Positions 21,341-34,469 of a stretch of 64,000 nt of DNA are shown here, in pieces. This stretch comes from Sclerodactyla briareus (lineage: Eukaryota > Echinodermata > Holothuroidea > Dendrochirotida > Sclerodactylidae), in NCBI GenBank assembly GCA_026419785.1, contig JAODTK010005905.1, positions 431,055 to 495,054 on the forward strand, read 5' to 3'. Made by a program: the position numbers and the translations under genes. Position 1 is the stretch's first letter. Every line of letters begins with the position of its first letter. The notes beneath the pieces were generated by a model. The model was not told the DNA's origin. It saw only the letters and a list, made by a program, of their open reading frames with translations, and ran no database searches.

Positions 21341-22925
21341 TGCAAATCCTGCCTTTTTGTTTCGCTGAATGACAAAACTTGCTTTTTAGCATGATTCTTG
21401 AAACGGTGAGGCCAAGTTTGAAAAAAAAATTGTATGTAGTATCAGGGTTGGGTGAACCCGATTGCCGGTGCTTGGGCGCAAAAACTCACTATAAGGAGGG
21501 TAATTGGCTTATTTTATAATATTCATTGTTTCAGTCGTTAGCAGAGTACAGATGAACAGTAATGCTAGGTGACTTGGGTGGCATGATAGGTGAAGGATAT
21601 TGAGGCGATAAAAAACTGATCAGATTACAGCGTAAAATATGGCCTAATTAAATTGTTAATGCATAATATGTGAAATTTCAAGGTCTATAAGCTTTTCCTG
21701 AAACTTGACAGTGAATATGGTGTAAATCCAGTCCCGAAATTCTTTAACAGAGATTCAGGGTCAATGGAAGTCATTCAATTGTCTATGTGCGAAAACCTTG
21801 TGAACACGATAAAGTCGCAGAATGGTGGGTCTGATCGGGTTCAAATTTGGTGTGTAGCTTTTTTATTTTTTTTATGGGAGTACAGGACCCTATTGTTTTT
21901 TGGTATAATTTGGAGTGATTTGAGTAGAAAGAGAAAATTTGTGCAAAGTCAAATTTTGTTGGCCGATTTTGGCTTGTGAACCACGATAAGTCAACCCCAC
22001 CTGGTGATGGATGAAAGCTCAAAATTCGTAATGTGTTGCCCTCTCCAGTACATGGACCCTATTGTTTTAGGGTCAGGTCCGAGGTTCATCTGAGGTCACC
22101 CAAGGGTCAAGTCGCAAACCTTGGTGAACACGATGAAGTCGGCAGAATGGTTGGTCTGATCGGTGGGTTCAAATCTTGGTGTGGTAAGCTTCCTTATGGG
22201 GAGTACAGGAACCCAATTGTTTTTGTTAATGTCGGGGTGAATTTGGGTAAAAAATGAAAATTGGTGAAAAGTCAATAATTTGTGGCCATTTCGGCTTGTG
22301 AACACTCTAACTCGTCCCCCACCTGGATGGCTGAGAGGCTCAATACTTGGTATGTGTTTAGCCACCCCATGATGAGGACGAAACCTCAATTGTTTTGGGG
22401 TCAATTCAGGGGTCATCTGAGGTACCCAGAGTTTTACAAAAGTCTGGTAACGCCTTGTGAACACGTATTGGTCCAGAATGGTTGGTCTGATCGGGGTGGT
22501 TGGTTGGTGTGTAGCTTTTCTTATGGGGGAGTAACAGGAAACCCTATTCGTCTGGTATAGGGCCGGGGGCTGATTTGGGTCGAAAATAGAAAAATTGTGA
22601 AAAGTCAATAGTTGGTCCAATTATGGTGTGAACATGATAACTCAAACCAACCTGAAGGATGAAGCTCTCACTTGGTAGTGTGTTCCTAAAAATGGTTAAT
22701 GAACCCTATTGTTTTGAGGTCACATAGGTCAAAGTTCGAACTCTTTGAAATTAGTGGAGCTATCTTATCAAGAGTATAGAAACCTATTGGTTGGTAAAAT
22801 TAATGAGAAATTGGTCAGACGTGGGTTTCCAACAATGAGCTGGTACAATCTCCCATTCGTCTTGACGTCTGCTATGGGTCAGAAAGAGTCACGGAATCGC
22901 TAAGCCTTTTGGCTTTCTGGGTTAT
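21341..22925 (+). repeat. Truncated dispersed element followed by a ~330-bp repeat array
   Basis: 21341-21780 carries the left half of the main family with a worn left end (TTTGTTTCGCTGAATGACAA). From about 21780 to 22925 there are three to four units of the 330-bp family (GGTCTGATCGGGTTCAAAT-type landmarks at about 21826, 22150, 22480). The array ends with the hairpin AAGCC-TTTT-GGCTT at 22902-22915. The long minus-strand ORF across it (22096-22620) is a by-product of the array. Confidence 0.65.
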
Positions 22926-24690
22926 AAACTCGGGGTGTATGAGCCTGAGGTGCTGAAAATACAATCGTGACCACACGGGTAGTCAAGGAACGAAAAGAAT
23001 CAAAACAGCATTCACATGAAAGTGTCCCCTAAGTCACCAAGGCTCCTTGTGATGATCTGAAGTGAAATATTATGAGCATTTATTTGGGTTTGAGCTTCAG
23101 CACCATGGTGCTCTGTTTATTTTGAGATGCCGCGAACCGGTGAGCCAGGGCCGCTACCTCCGCGGCAGTCCCGGCCTCGGCTCCAGTGGAACTGTCGAGA
23201 CCCGATCCTGATTGATCTCCACGTCCGGACGGTACTGGAACCGCTACCTAATTAGCACCATATAATGTATTGCCACCCGTACTGATCATCATTGCAGGCT
23301 TATTGTGCGACTCAATAAAGAAATTGTCAACTTGTGCGCTGGTCCGGCAGCGCCTCTACCCCATACGTTCCGACTCCCAGGCCAGGACACGACGATCCGG
23401 GACCGAGAGAAAACGTAGCATTCCGGTCGTTTGTGCGGACCCATGGAGGTGCACTAAGCCGGAAAATGGAGCCGGTGAGCACGACCCAATGCTCGGAGCA
23501 GGAAATCTCGAGGTACATGGAGCTGTGAAACCCGGAATCGTGGAACCTGGAGCCGCGGAGACCCCCGGGACACGTCAGGTCTATCGTTTCAGGCGGTGTT
23601 GGAGACAGCGCAAGCGAGGATAGTTTCCCTCGCAGGATACATCGCAGCTCTATCGAACCGTTAACCAATCACACTAATGATAATAAACTCCATGTATGCA
23701 ATAGCTGTAAGTTGCTAGCTCACGCATCTGACGATGATGCACTACTTTCAATGATTAAGCCCTGGAAACAACGTGCTCAGCACCACAACATTCAATATGC
23801 TCCCAGTTTTTGCTGGTAACACGCAGCAGACCCCCGGGACGTAATCATTTGCGGTAAAATGGAATGATGAGTGTAAAAATAAAACCAGTTCGTAGTTTAC
23901 AGGTGCGCATGCTCACACTGAACAGCGCTCAGAGGAATAGACAGACCCCCCCCCCCATCGCGATATGGTTACGGCTATTCTTTAAAATGTCACGACTATT
24001 TGTAAAACGCATTAAATTACCCATCTTTTCTGATGTTATGTTGATAAGTACGGGGGGGGGGAAATCTGATGAAGTTTTGTTTGCAGAATTTACATTTTCT
24101 GCAAGGAGTTCGAAAGATTGTCTGCCACACTGTACGTCAACGTCAAAACTGCCATTGTTCCTCCTTGTGACCTTTGACACAATCTCGGAAGTTGCGATTC
24201 CCGTATTAACTGCAAGCTAGGGTTTTCAACTGCGGCCGTCTGCTTGTGTGCAGGGCTCTGGCCAATCGAGGTTAGGGTCGATCAATGGACACGTCTGGTT
24301 GCCTGCAGCTCAACAATGAGAGAACTTTGTCCTTTCTGACGATGGATGGAAATGGCGAGTCAATGTGATGTGGATTCTCAGGGTATGATCATTGCGTGGG
24401 GTCCCAAACAATCAAAACACATTATGACATGAACTGGTCGTGAGGGTAGTTTAGCCCTCATTCACCAACCAACATGTTGAAAGCTGGATGTGATCGCCTC
24501 GTTTGAACTATGGTGTGGCACGTCAGCTCTGGATGTACGTATGTCCCGGATCTATCTCATTTCAGGATGAACTGTCAGTATTCCCAACAATGAACCCAAA
24601 CAAATTCTTGACAAGCCACGACCTTCTCACTAAGTCTGTAAGACTCCGACCTGACACTGAATGTACAAATAGATCAGCTCCATTGGCGAC
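22926..24690. other. Intron DNA with a GC-rich island, no recognised gene
   Basis: 23087-23116 has the perfect palindrome AGCACCATGGTGCT. From about 23130 to 23640 GC content rises sharply and both strands have open frames of about 115 codons (23270-23623 plus, 23327-23668 minus) with no known motif. C10 (about 23946) and G9 (about 24052) runs lie 100 bases apart. GACCCCCGGGAC occurs at 23560 and 23829. Confidence 0.4.
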
Positions 24691-24699
24691 GGTCGCTGT

Positions 24700-25370
24700 A
24701 GGTGGTAATACATAGGTTGGTGCACGGTTCCCATTTTGTCTGGCAGGGGCTTCAATGGACTAACAACGAAGCTAGTCATGAGATGTTAATAGGGCAAAGA
24801 ATGATTACTTCTCAACACTCGTCCACAACTGCGGTACTGTCTCATAGAAAACTGTTTGGTGTTGTTAACCAATTGCTCTCCCGTGAAAGACAGATAGATC
24901 TACCATGTCTCCCTGTAGTCTCTCGTATGACTTTGACACTTATTCCAGAGACAGAAGGACCAAAGTTGATCACCCTCTCACAGTTCCATAACAATCTTGT
25001 AATGATTCAAGTGCCGTGGCGTAACTATAGTTCCATGACGCCGAGGACTTGATTCAATTGTTTCCCACCACCATTACTGAAACTGATCTTTGCAAGCTTG
25101 TGTTGAGTGCGAACTTGTGTGGCCTTGACCCCATGCCACTGGCATCTATTAATCAAGCTTTCTATTTAGCGCCCTTAGCGATAATATGAAATCATCACAA
25201 ATATACGTCTCTGGTTACTATAGTCCCTACTAGCTTCTAACATGCTTTGGTGAGACTGATTATTAGAAAGAATCTCTGCCAAGAATGTTTTAATAATTAT
25301 TGTCCTATCTCCAATCTACCATTTGTAGCTAATTTGCTTGAAAAGATGGTTTCTGACCAACTCTAACTCT
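24700..25370 (+). mobile_element. LINE fragment, linker to reverse transcriptase start
   Basis: Frames in order give KLFGVVNQLLSRERQIDLP (about 24850-24910), then LFPTTITETDLCKL and LCGLDPMP (25045-25140), then NYCPISNLPFVANLLEKMVS (25285-25365). This order is typical of the segment before and into RT motif 1 of CR1/L2/Jockey-like LINEs. Several frameshifts; the rest of the RT is missing. Confidence 0.75.
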
Positions 25371-25499
25371 CAAAATAATATTCGTAATCCAACACCCTAC
25401 AGTCTCTACGGCAAGGTTGCAGGGTTCGCCGCACTTACTCAGAGTCAGAATGACTCTCGATTCTCTGAACAACAGAAAGATCGTCATTGAGCAGAAGTC

Positions 25500-26390
25500 A
25501 CTTTTAGTCAAATGGGGAAACTGAAAAACTAATATTTTGGTGCCACTTGTAACTAATTTTGTGGACCCAATAACTTGACCCCACCTGGCTTGATCAAGCT
25601 CATACTTGGTATGTGGGTTCCCCATGGTGAGCACATGATTCCTATTGTTTGGGGGCTCAGGTCAAAGGGTCAGTTGAGGTTACTAGAAGTAAAGGTAAAA
25701 CAAGTAGCCTCTGTCACCACCACCGTATAAGTCCAGGAATGTCTGATCGGCGGGGTGGAATTTTGCAATACAGCTTTTTCAATGAAAAAAAAAAAAAAAA
25801 AAAAAAAAAAATAAAAAAAAATAGGGTTGTGTGTAGGGCAGGGGTCAATTTTAGTGAAAAATCATATTTTGGCAAATTTTAGCTTGTGGACAAATAACTA
25901 GACCCCCATACTTTGTAAGTTTGTTCCCCATGAAGATTACATGATCTCCTATTGTTTTGTGGTCAGGTTCAAAGGGTCAATCCGAGGTCAAACATAGGCC
26001 ACCAGTCTGCAAACATGGTGGAACATGATAAGTCCAGATTTTTTTTTTCCATCGAGCTAGAGTTTGTTGTTCATCATCCCATCATTCTCATTCCGTGTAG
26101 TCTCATTATCATCATCAAGACCAGTTAACTCATGTTCCATGGCTGACAATGGTTAGACGGAGGTCTCCTGACGGCAACCCGCATCCACTCTACCTATTCG
26201 GTGCAAGAGCATGTTCTCTACCTACTGCTGCAAGATCACTACGAATAACCTCATCCCAGGTCTTCCGGTGCCTACATCTGCACGCTGGCATCCACCCTTA
26301 TCCCCTTCGACTTCTGTAGCCCGTTTACTCATCCTGCATCATAAGTTATCAAAAATGGGTCAAGGAATCCTTAAGCCTTTCGGCTTCTAG
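25500..26390 (+). repeat. ~330-bp repeat copies with poly-A and hairpin end
   Basis: Two units (unit start at about 25565) with a long A-rich run at 25783-25822 in the first. A foreign-looking piece lies at 26045-26340. The family right-end hairpin AAGCC-TTTC-GGCTT is at 26373-26386. From 26390 to 26720 I see nothing. Confidence 0.55.
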
Positions 26391-26721
26391 TTTGGTAAAG
26401 TTTCGGCTTGAGTCGGACATGCCTGGTCCATTCAAATTCAAACCTGCTGCATGTGTTTCCCGTGAGTTTCACTAGTGCAAGTTATATTGTATGACTTTTG
26501 TTGTGTATATATGTATAATGTGTTTGCGGCCTATGTTGTACCGAGCACATGCAATGATGGTTAGGTGTGAATTGTGCATGATGCTATAAGCACACAGTAG
26601 GGCTATCATTGTATCTGTATTCACTCAGGCACAGTGCTAGTGCATAATCCACAATAGTAATTAATATCATCAATCTCTTGTCGTTGATGATCCTGACCAC
26701 TCTCAGATATTATTAAATAAT

Positions 26722-27600
26722 TATATCCCCACTTCGGGGAATTATGGTTTTTGCTTCGCCGCCGCCGCATCCGTCGCCGCCGCCGCGTTTCTAGTTATAG
26801 TGCACTAACTCTCCAACACTTTGCCATTGAGCCGGAAACTGGCACACATGTCCGCCTTTAGTGAAATCTCGGAATGAGTTCGAAAGTGCGCGTCGCCACA
26901 TGAAAGGGATCCGCTATTTGAATAATTTCCACGATTGGAATATTTTCCCGTTAGAGCAATAACTTTTAACGCTTGCTCCGATTGATCTGAAAATTGGTAC
27001 ACTTGTTCCCCCCCACCTAGTGAAATCTCGGATGAGTTGGAAGTAAGTGGCATCGCTGCAAGATGGGGGAGGCCCTAATTTGCATTAATTTTCGCACATT
27101 TTCAAGTAGTCGGATTTGACCGAAACTTGGTGGGTAGGGACTATAGTTGATCCCGGGAAAAATGTGGAGGTTCATTTCAAGGTCATCAAAAGTCAAATTT
27201 GTAAATGATGCGATTTTCCAAACTGTGCATATTTGACCGAAACTTGGTGGGATGAAACTATAGTTGAATCGAAAAATGTGGAGGGCATTTCAAGTCATCG
27301 GAGGTCAAACTTGCAAAATTTATGCATTTTCAAACTTGTCGGATTTGAACGAAACTTGGTGGATGGGGGGTACAAGTGTTCCTCACAAAGTTAAAAGTCA
27401 TTTCAGGCCATCATGTGTCAAATTCGTATAATTCATGTGCCTATCAAAACACCATGGATATGACAAAACTTGGTGGATGAATTAAGTTTATCTTGGTTCC
27501 TGAGCAAAATGGGGGTCTTAATGGGGTGTTAGATACCTCTTCCCAATGATGCTCAAAAAGTGGGGATATACACGTGGCGGTTTACCCGCCCTCACATGTC
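26722..27600. mobile_element. Element with TATATCCCCACTT inverted ends
   Basis: The left end is TATATCCCCACTTCGGGG (with its own CCCC/GGGG hairpin). At about 27553-27566 the inverse AAAAAGTGGGGATATA appears, followed by CACGTGGCGGTTTACCGCC, a GC-rich hairpin. About 0.85 kb. CGCCG repeats follow the left end. A second right end of the family is at 51827-51885. No ORF. Confidence 0.6.
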
Positions 27601-27839
27601 TATTTATTATTTGCTCATGCATATTGAGGGAGTTTTGTTTCGTTCATTGAAATAGCCCCCCCCCCTCCTCCACTCTACCTCTTGAAAGGCAGGAAGCCTT
27701 ATTAAAATAAGTAGCTTACCAATTAGCCTTTGGCAGCCCCGTCCATTCAATCCTTCAATTTGTTTATATCATCCTCTATTGTGCCTGGCAGCATCAAGCT
27801 CAAGCCGGAGGGAGATGATACTTCCTCTTGGCAGCAGGG

Positions 27840-29480
27840 GGAACCGTTGTGTGCAGGGTTACCAGGTCAATGACCAAATTCTAATGCAACTCTCTACCAG
27901 TGTGTGAATGTGCAGGTCCTGGCCCTAGACTTTTTTGGCACATATTTAAAAAGGTAGGTATTTGAAACAGTCGTTGCTGAAGCAAATGACTATATCTAAT
28001 GCACTCTCTTATACCAGTGTATCATGCTACAGTCTGGACCTATACTTGGGCCGTGATAAAAGGAGTATTGAACAGGTGTGACAGGTCCAAATGATATAAG
28101 CTAATGCATCTCTACCATTGTGTGATGCTGCAGAGTCGGCCCCGTCTTTTCTGTTTTGTCTGCCACCCCCTGTATTGCCCCATGATAAAAGGTAGATATT
28201 GAACAGGTGGTGAAGGTCACATGACTATAATCTATGCAAGCTTCTCTACCAGTGTATCATGCCTACAGTCCTGGCCCTATATTGCCCATTGATAAAAGGT
28301 AGGTATGAACAGTGTGAAGTCACATGACTATAATCTAATGGCCCTCTATCAACTTCCAGTCGTTATCATGTCTACAATGTCTGGCCTCCTATATACTTGG
28401 TGCCCATGATAAAGTAGAAAGTTCAACAGGTAGGGAGGTTTACAGGTCACATGGCCATAATCTAATGCACTCCTCTCACGCAGTGTGTAAAGCTGCGTCC
28501 TGGCCTATACTTGGCCCATAATAAAAGGTAGGTATTTGAACGGTGTGAAGGTCACATGAACTATAATCTCATGCACTCTATACCATTGTATCAAGCTACA
28601 GTCCTGGCCCTATACTTAGCCCATGATAAAAGGTAGGAAGTTGAACAGGTATGGAGGTTTACAGGTCACATGACCATAATCTAATGCACTCTATACTCAT
28701 TGTGTGCATGCTACAGTCCTGGGCCTATCTTGGCCCATGATAAAAGGTAGGTATTTTAAGCAGGTGTGGAGGTTTGCATGTCACATGACTATAATCTACT
28801 GCACTCTATACCATGTTTGATGCTACAGTCCTGCCCTAGACTTGGCCCATGATAAAAGGTAGGTATTTGAACAGGTTTGAAGGTCACAGACTAAAATCTA
28901 ATGCACTCTATATACCAGTGTATCATGCTACAGTCCTGGCCCCATACTTGGCCCTGATAAAAGGTAGGTATTTGAACAGGTGTGAAGGTCACATGACTAT
29001 CTTCTAATGCCTCTATACCAGTGTATCATGCTACAGCCTCGGCCCTATACTTGCCCGTGATAAAAGGTAGGTATTTAACAGGTGTGAGGCACATGATATA
29101 TTCTACTGCACTCTATACCAGTTATCATGCTACGTCCTGGGCCTATCTTGGCCCATGATAAAAGGTAGGTATTTGAACAGGTTTGAAAGGTCACATTACT
29201 ATAATCTAATGCACTCTATACCAGTGTATCATGCTACAAGTCCTGGGCCTATCTTGGCCCATGATAAAGTAGGTCTTTTGACAGGTGTGAAGGTCCACAT
29301 GACGATAATCTACTGCACTCGTCTCTACCATTGTGTGATGCTGCAGTCCTGGCCCTATACTTGGCCCATGATAAAAGGTAGTATTTGAACAGGTGTGAAG
29401 GTTCCCATGACTATAATCTAATGCATCCTCTATACTCATGTATCATGTCCTGGCCATACGACCTTGGTCCACGATGAGAG
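27840..29480 (+). repeat. Satellite array, ~105-bp unit, about 16 copies
   Basis: The unit carries 'CCCATGATAAAAGGTAGGTA', 'GAACAGGTGTGAAGGTCACA', 'CTATAATCTAATGCACTCTA' and 'ATCATGCTACAGTCCTGGCC'. Successive copies of the TCCTGGCC landmark are spaced mostly 98-119 bases. Units at the left edge and the last one or two (to about 29600) are more diverged, as expected for array edges. Confidence 0.9.
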
Positions 29481-29599
29481 GGTGTATAGATTCAAAATGG
29501 TTGAACTGGTGGTGCGTCACATGACCCATAACCTAATAGCACTTCTTAACAAGTGTCCGAAATGCTGCAGTTCTGCCCCCTAGATTCAGTCCACCAAAA

Positions 29600-31120
29600 A
29601 ACTTGGGTGATTGAGATGGGTGTGTGCAGGTCACTGGTCACATGGGCATCAATCCCCTGGGGGTGACAGGGAGGACATGTCCTCCCCCACTTATTGATCT
29701 GCATGAAGACGAAATCATGTCCGTTTACACAGTACATACGTATTCGTTAAGTGGTCTGTGTGGGATGAAAAATATTGAGAAAGCAGCCTCGCAAAGACTC
29801 ATAAAGAAAAAAAAAAAAAGCAGTGGCCAGAAACTGATTGTCACAAATTTCGCTGCGCCGTGCGTCGCAAACGAACATGCAAACGTTGTTTCTATAGTGT
29901 CGTGATCGAGCATTTTGAAGGCATATCCTGGCAATATGAGCTTTCACGCAAGTTTCTCACCTATAACAAAGTGGGGGGACTATTCTATTTAAACAAAGGT
30001 AGGTTCACAATAAAATGTCCATTGATAAAATTTAATTCACAATAAATGTCGCATTGGTTAATAACACAAGCGGCGTTAGCATTCGAGGTGGAAGAGGATC
30101 AGACTGCTCCAACACATTATGGAACTAAGTTTACAGATCGACGAACAACCGCTTGGCAAGATGGCACAATTCGGGCATACAAACCTGCCAAGGTGGATAA
30201 ATTGCCCCAAATGTCAGCAGATGCGATTTGTCCTTGTAGAAAGGCTGATGATTTCAGAAAAAAAAATTTGGTCAATCTTGGTCAAATTTGGACGATGTGA
30301 GTTTACTCGATGTCCGAGAAATATGCAAATTTTGTTCTTTTCGGTATTCCTGATAAGTGTTTCGCTGTCAGTACTGTAGACCGCGTGCACGATAGCTATG
30401 AGATCCGTGCAAAATATTTTGGTGCAATTGCTGGGACATATTTACGAATTTCTAGCCAGCTGGAGCAGTGATATACGATGGCATGCAATTGAACAATATA
30501 TATCTTGCATTAATTTCAACGAGAACAGGCCATGGCATGGTCCGGAACGAGACAGCAAAAAAATTGTGGAGTGCGTCGAGATATTTCTCCTGTGAGCGCT
30601 GATAGGAATGAAGATGCTAGGTTAACAAAACCCAGGCAAGAAATGGATCATTTCTAGCAAAGATGAGAAGCATTTTTTTTTTTTAAAAAGGCTATACCAG
30701 GAAAACTGAGTGAATTTTGACTTTTGCTGTGTTCTACCTTAATGGATTGCAACAAATTCAAAACAATTGGTGATATTCAGTCAAAAGTTTCTGTCGAAGA
30801 AAGAGTCGAGACAAAACGAAAATTTATAACCTGGGTTCTTTAGAATGGGCAAACCGGTCTGACTTCAAGGTCTTCCTCTAGACCCCAACTGAAGGCTGGG
30901 TCCCATGGAAGGTAGGATTCAGGCCATTAACAAAAGAAGAGAACTAACTGCCCTTGTGCGGTCAACACATCTGCACCCAAAAAATCACATATTAGAGCAT
31001 GGCTTGCACCTAAAGCCAAACTTTTCAAAGGGGTGGGTAAACCCTGACAGACCCTCTCACAGGGCTAATAATGTTAGCCCCTCGCATAGTCAGAAAATGT
31101 ATTAATCACGCTGCCGACCA
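29600..31120. other. Unique-looking intron DNA, nothing recognised
   Basis: Open frames of 60-95 codons occur (for example 30046-30300 plus) without motif, start or splice support. Composition is more even than in the repeats. It may hold a decayed element, but I cannot name it. Confidence 0.4.
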
Positions 31121-31124
31121 GAGG

Positions 31125-32640
31125 TTAAAATCATTACTCATTTGCTAATATTTGCATATTTAAGGAACATTGGCCTAGAAGCTGGTACAAGATATTCTTG
31201 ATCGGTGAGATGCATGGTGATGCAGTTCCAGCATTTTATATCATAAAGAAGTGTGTGTATAGCACGGGGTTGGGTGTACATGATTGATTAGATTTGGTTT
31301 CAAAGTTGGGTAATAAGCTCATTTATGTAATTCATTTGTTTAGGCTAGTTAGCAAGATTATGCAAAGAACTATGTGCTCAGTGATTTGGCATCGGGTTTG
31401 GCATGTAGGACCGGCGGACAGGTAGATGAAATGAGTAGTTCTCAGGCCGAAAAATGGGATGGAAGTGGTTTATTATTTGCATAATTTATGCAAAATTTTC
31501 AAGTTGTCGGATTTTCAGAAACTGGTGGATGTGTCCACCATGGTTACCAAGAGATTTAAAAGTGAAGTCGGGGTCAATGGAGGTCATTAGGGGGTCTAAT
31601 TTGCATAATTTATGCAATTCTAGAAAAGTTTGATGGATTTCTACAAAACTTGTTAGATGTAAGCCACCTTTGATCCTGATATTTTAAAGGTACAGCGGGG
31701 GTCAGCAGAGGTCATGGTATGTGACTAATTTGCATAAGTGATTTCCAATTTCCAATCGGTAAGATTTCGCCAAAAATCAGTAGGTAGACCTGTTAACATT
31801 TTGGATCTGAGGGTGGATGTTCATAAATGTGATTGAATTCCATCATTAATAGCTAATGTTAGAATTAAGACTGAGGAAAAAAGTAAACCATAGGTCCCGT
31901 GGAAACAAGGTTGTGATGTTATAAGCTGCCCACAAGCAGACCCACTCTTACCAACCAATTTAATTAGGATTAGACCTACAAAAAACTCTGTAAACATGTT
32001 TCTTTCCTCTCTTCTTAGCTGGGGACGTGTTCCCAGGAAATGGTCTGTGAGTGTGTTGCTATACATGTCAAATATATGTCAAAAAAAGGCAATTCAAGAG
32101 TAGGGACAAATGGGAGATTTCTAGAGATATATTTTGGGACATCTGACGTGCGTGGGGATAGGTTGTTGGTGTGTGGGGGGAGAGGGAAGGATGTTTTCGG
32201 AATGGCAGGGGGGGGTGGGGGCGGGATGGCATGTCTTGGCCGGCTTGGAAAAGGCATGGAATAATGAAGGAAATTTGGATTTTAAAAAGGCAGAAGAAGT
32301 TCCGGGCTGCTAAGAGGATTTGGAACATTTCAATTTGGTTTTGGGGTCAAAGAGTGAGTTGACTGAAGCGAATTTCATTCAAATTTTGGGTATTTTTGGA
32401 GGAATAGTTGGAGGGGCAGAAGAAGAAAAAAAAATTAAGAGGACTTTTGTATTAAGAGTAAATCTTTATTGGTCAGTTATTTAGGAATTTTTAGTATTTT
32501 TTGTGTTTATCTCTGAAATGAGTGATGTTTCGTTTTGACAGTGACCTTGGTCGCATGGAACTTTGGTTGTTCGTGTAGTATAAACAAACCATGATACGGC
32601 GCAACCAGGCGAGACACTTTTTGGCGATCGCCATGTTTCT
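31125..32640 (+). mobile_element. Broken dispersed element with right end
   Basis: The left part (31125-31790) has the family interior 'TTAGCAAGATTATGC' and 'TTTGCATAATTTATGC'. A G-rich unrelated stretch (about 32140-32450) interrupts it. The right end has CAGGCGAGAC at 32606-32615 and TTGGCGATCGCCATGTTT. The hairpin left end is absent. Confidence 0.5.
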
Positions 32641-32689
32641 ATTCCCGATGAAGTTTGTGCAGTAGAAACAAGGTCACCAGAGGTCATTG

Positions 32690-33490
32690 TAATGTGACTA
32701 ATTTGCAATTTGAGTCATACAATTTATGGCATAATTTATGCAGATTTAGAAGTTTAGTTGAATTTCCATGGAACTTCGTGGAGATGGTAAAGCACACCTC
32801 AATCTGATCAATTTAACAACAGTGTCAATGTCACTGAAGGTCCTTTAATGTGACTAATTTGCATAAATTATGCGATTTTTTCAAAGTTTTGGTAAAAAGG
32901 TCATGACGAAATGAGGGCTGTTAGGGTTGTCGTAGAGATTTGTCATAGTGATTTTTTGGATTGGGTGGATCAAACAACATCGAATGGCAAGGTCAAAGGT
33001 CCAAGGTGAAATCTTGGAAAAATGTGCTTATTTCGGAGTTATAGGACAAAGAACTAAAAACTTTCAATTTTTTTTGGATCTGTGGATAGAAGCTCTGGTG
33101 TGCTACAAGACAAAACCAACTCTCACTTCAATCGGACACCTGGTTCAGTTTAAAGGGGTCAAAGATTGGTTTTTATACCTTTTGGGGGATAGCAACATTG
33201 GGTGTTGTGTGTATCTGATCACCCAATACTTTTAGGGCTTGGGGCATCAATGGAGGCAAGCATTTCCCATAAAAAACGTCAATGTCATCAAAGTCATTCA
33301 AGGCACACAAACGCCCAATAACACATGTTTCTGCAATATTTCTAGTGACTGTATGCAATATGGCTGAAATTTTGGACATGCTGCATCTTATTCAAGGTAA
33401 CATTGTTCCCCATAAAACCCTTATGTCATCAAAATTCATTCAGGTCATCTTATGGACAAAACTGTCCCAATAATGGACATTTGGTGCCTT
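32690..33490 (+). repeat. AGGTCA-rich repeat, ~150-bp units
   Basis: Related to 11640-12720 and to the long arrays at 39-41 and 49-51 kb: 'AAAACGTCAATGTCATC', 'CTTCAATCGGACACCTGGTT' and 'GACAAAACTGTCCCAATAATG'. Non-coding. Confidence 0.55.
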
Positions 33491-34469
33491 CAAGCGGTTG
33501 AGGGGTTGGTGTGTTGGTTTTGTGCAACCTCTAGAGACTGTTATCTACCTATTCACAGAATGGTATAGTTCTTGGGCACCCTAGCTGGCATGGCATGATG
33601 CTGATATCACTATTATTAAAGCATGCTATTAATAACAAGATGTTGCAGAATATCTCTACTTGGAAGTTTTACTCTTTACTTACTCATTTAAAACCCCTTA
33701 GTTTCCATGTTATTTGCATTCATCTAAACTAGTATTATTCCCTATCTGTAACAGACAGAGATTTCATTTATTGTCCAAACCTGCCTTTTTACCTTGAGCG
33801 TACTTGTCCACTTGGGGGGTGTGTTTTGTCTTTTTTTTTGCCTTCCATCACCCTCCTTCTGGGCCCCCCTACACTGACATAAATTTATAAACACTGGGCA
33901 TGCTGACTCAGTAACTGTGCAAATTAATATTTACTAGAGCCTCGTTTAATGATGTTTTTTTTTTGGTTTTAAGGGTTTGATTTTTTACCCTACATTAGTT
34001 TGTACCGCAGTGTCATTATAGGCAGCTACGGGCACGAGGACTCACATAATTCAGGAGGTTGGATTAGACTGTCCCCACGAACAATTTAAAGCCACTCAAT
34101 GAGAAATTTTTTTTTAGTTCATGGCCACCGTTGTGTGTTTTGTTGAATTACTTGTTTCTCAAATGTGTTTGGGTTTTGCAGGAGCCTTAGTGTCCAGTGG
34201 CCATGGTCTGCATTCCATTATCATGGGAATGCACTTTTGAGCGTGAGGGCAGGGCAGCCCGAGCAATGTCAAAATTCTTGAGGACCTTGCTTGGCTGAGC
34301 CAGGTCAAGTCAATGAATCCTGTTGGCAGAAAAACGTATCAAAAGATAAATTTGGTAGTTTAGCCCCCCTCCCTCCAGTCCATCCGCCCCAGACCCACCT
34401 CTTTTTTCTTTTCGTGATGCCTCCGACTGATGGTCTGAGCACATTTTGAAACAAACCAAATATTGTTAT
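33491..34469. other. Intron DNA, nothing recognised
   Basis: T-rich runs near 33830, 33958 and 34108. A TTTTGCAG at 34183 looks like an acceptor, but no frame after it resembles a known protein. I see no gene. Confidence 0.4.

Noticed and set aside
22096-22620. 174-codon minus-strand ORF
   Set aside because: It runs antisense through the 330-bp repeat array, and its text repeats with the array. No protein motif.
24700-25370. Possible missing neurobeachin exon
   Set aside because: The readable text is LINE linker and RT (NYCPISNLPF), not WD40.
27840-29480. CRISPR-like array
   Set aside because: Units are contiguous diverged 105-bp repeats without distinct spacers, in an animal genome.
34183-34330. 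Acceptor-like TTTTGCAG with a following open frame
   Set aside because: The frame does not resemble the expected WD40 or hemocyanin-type sequence and has no clear donor.
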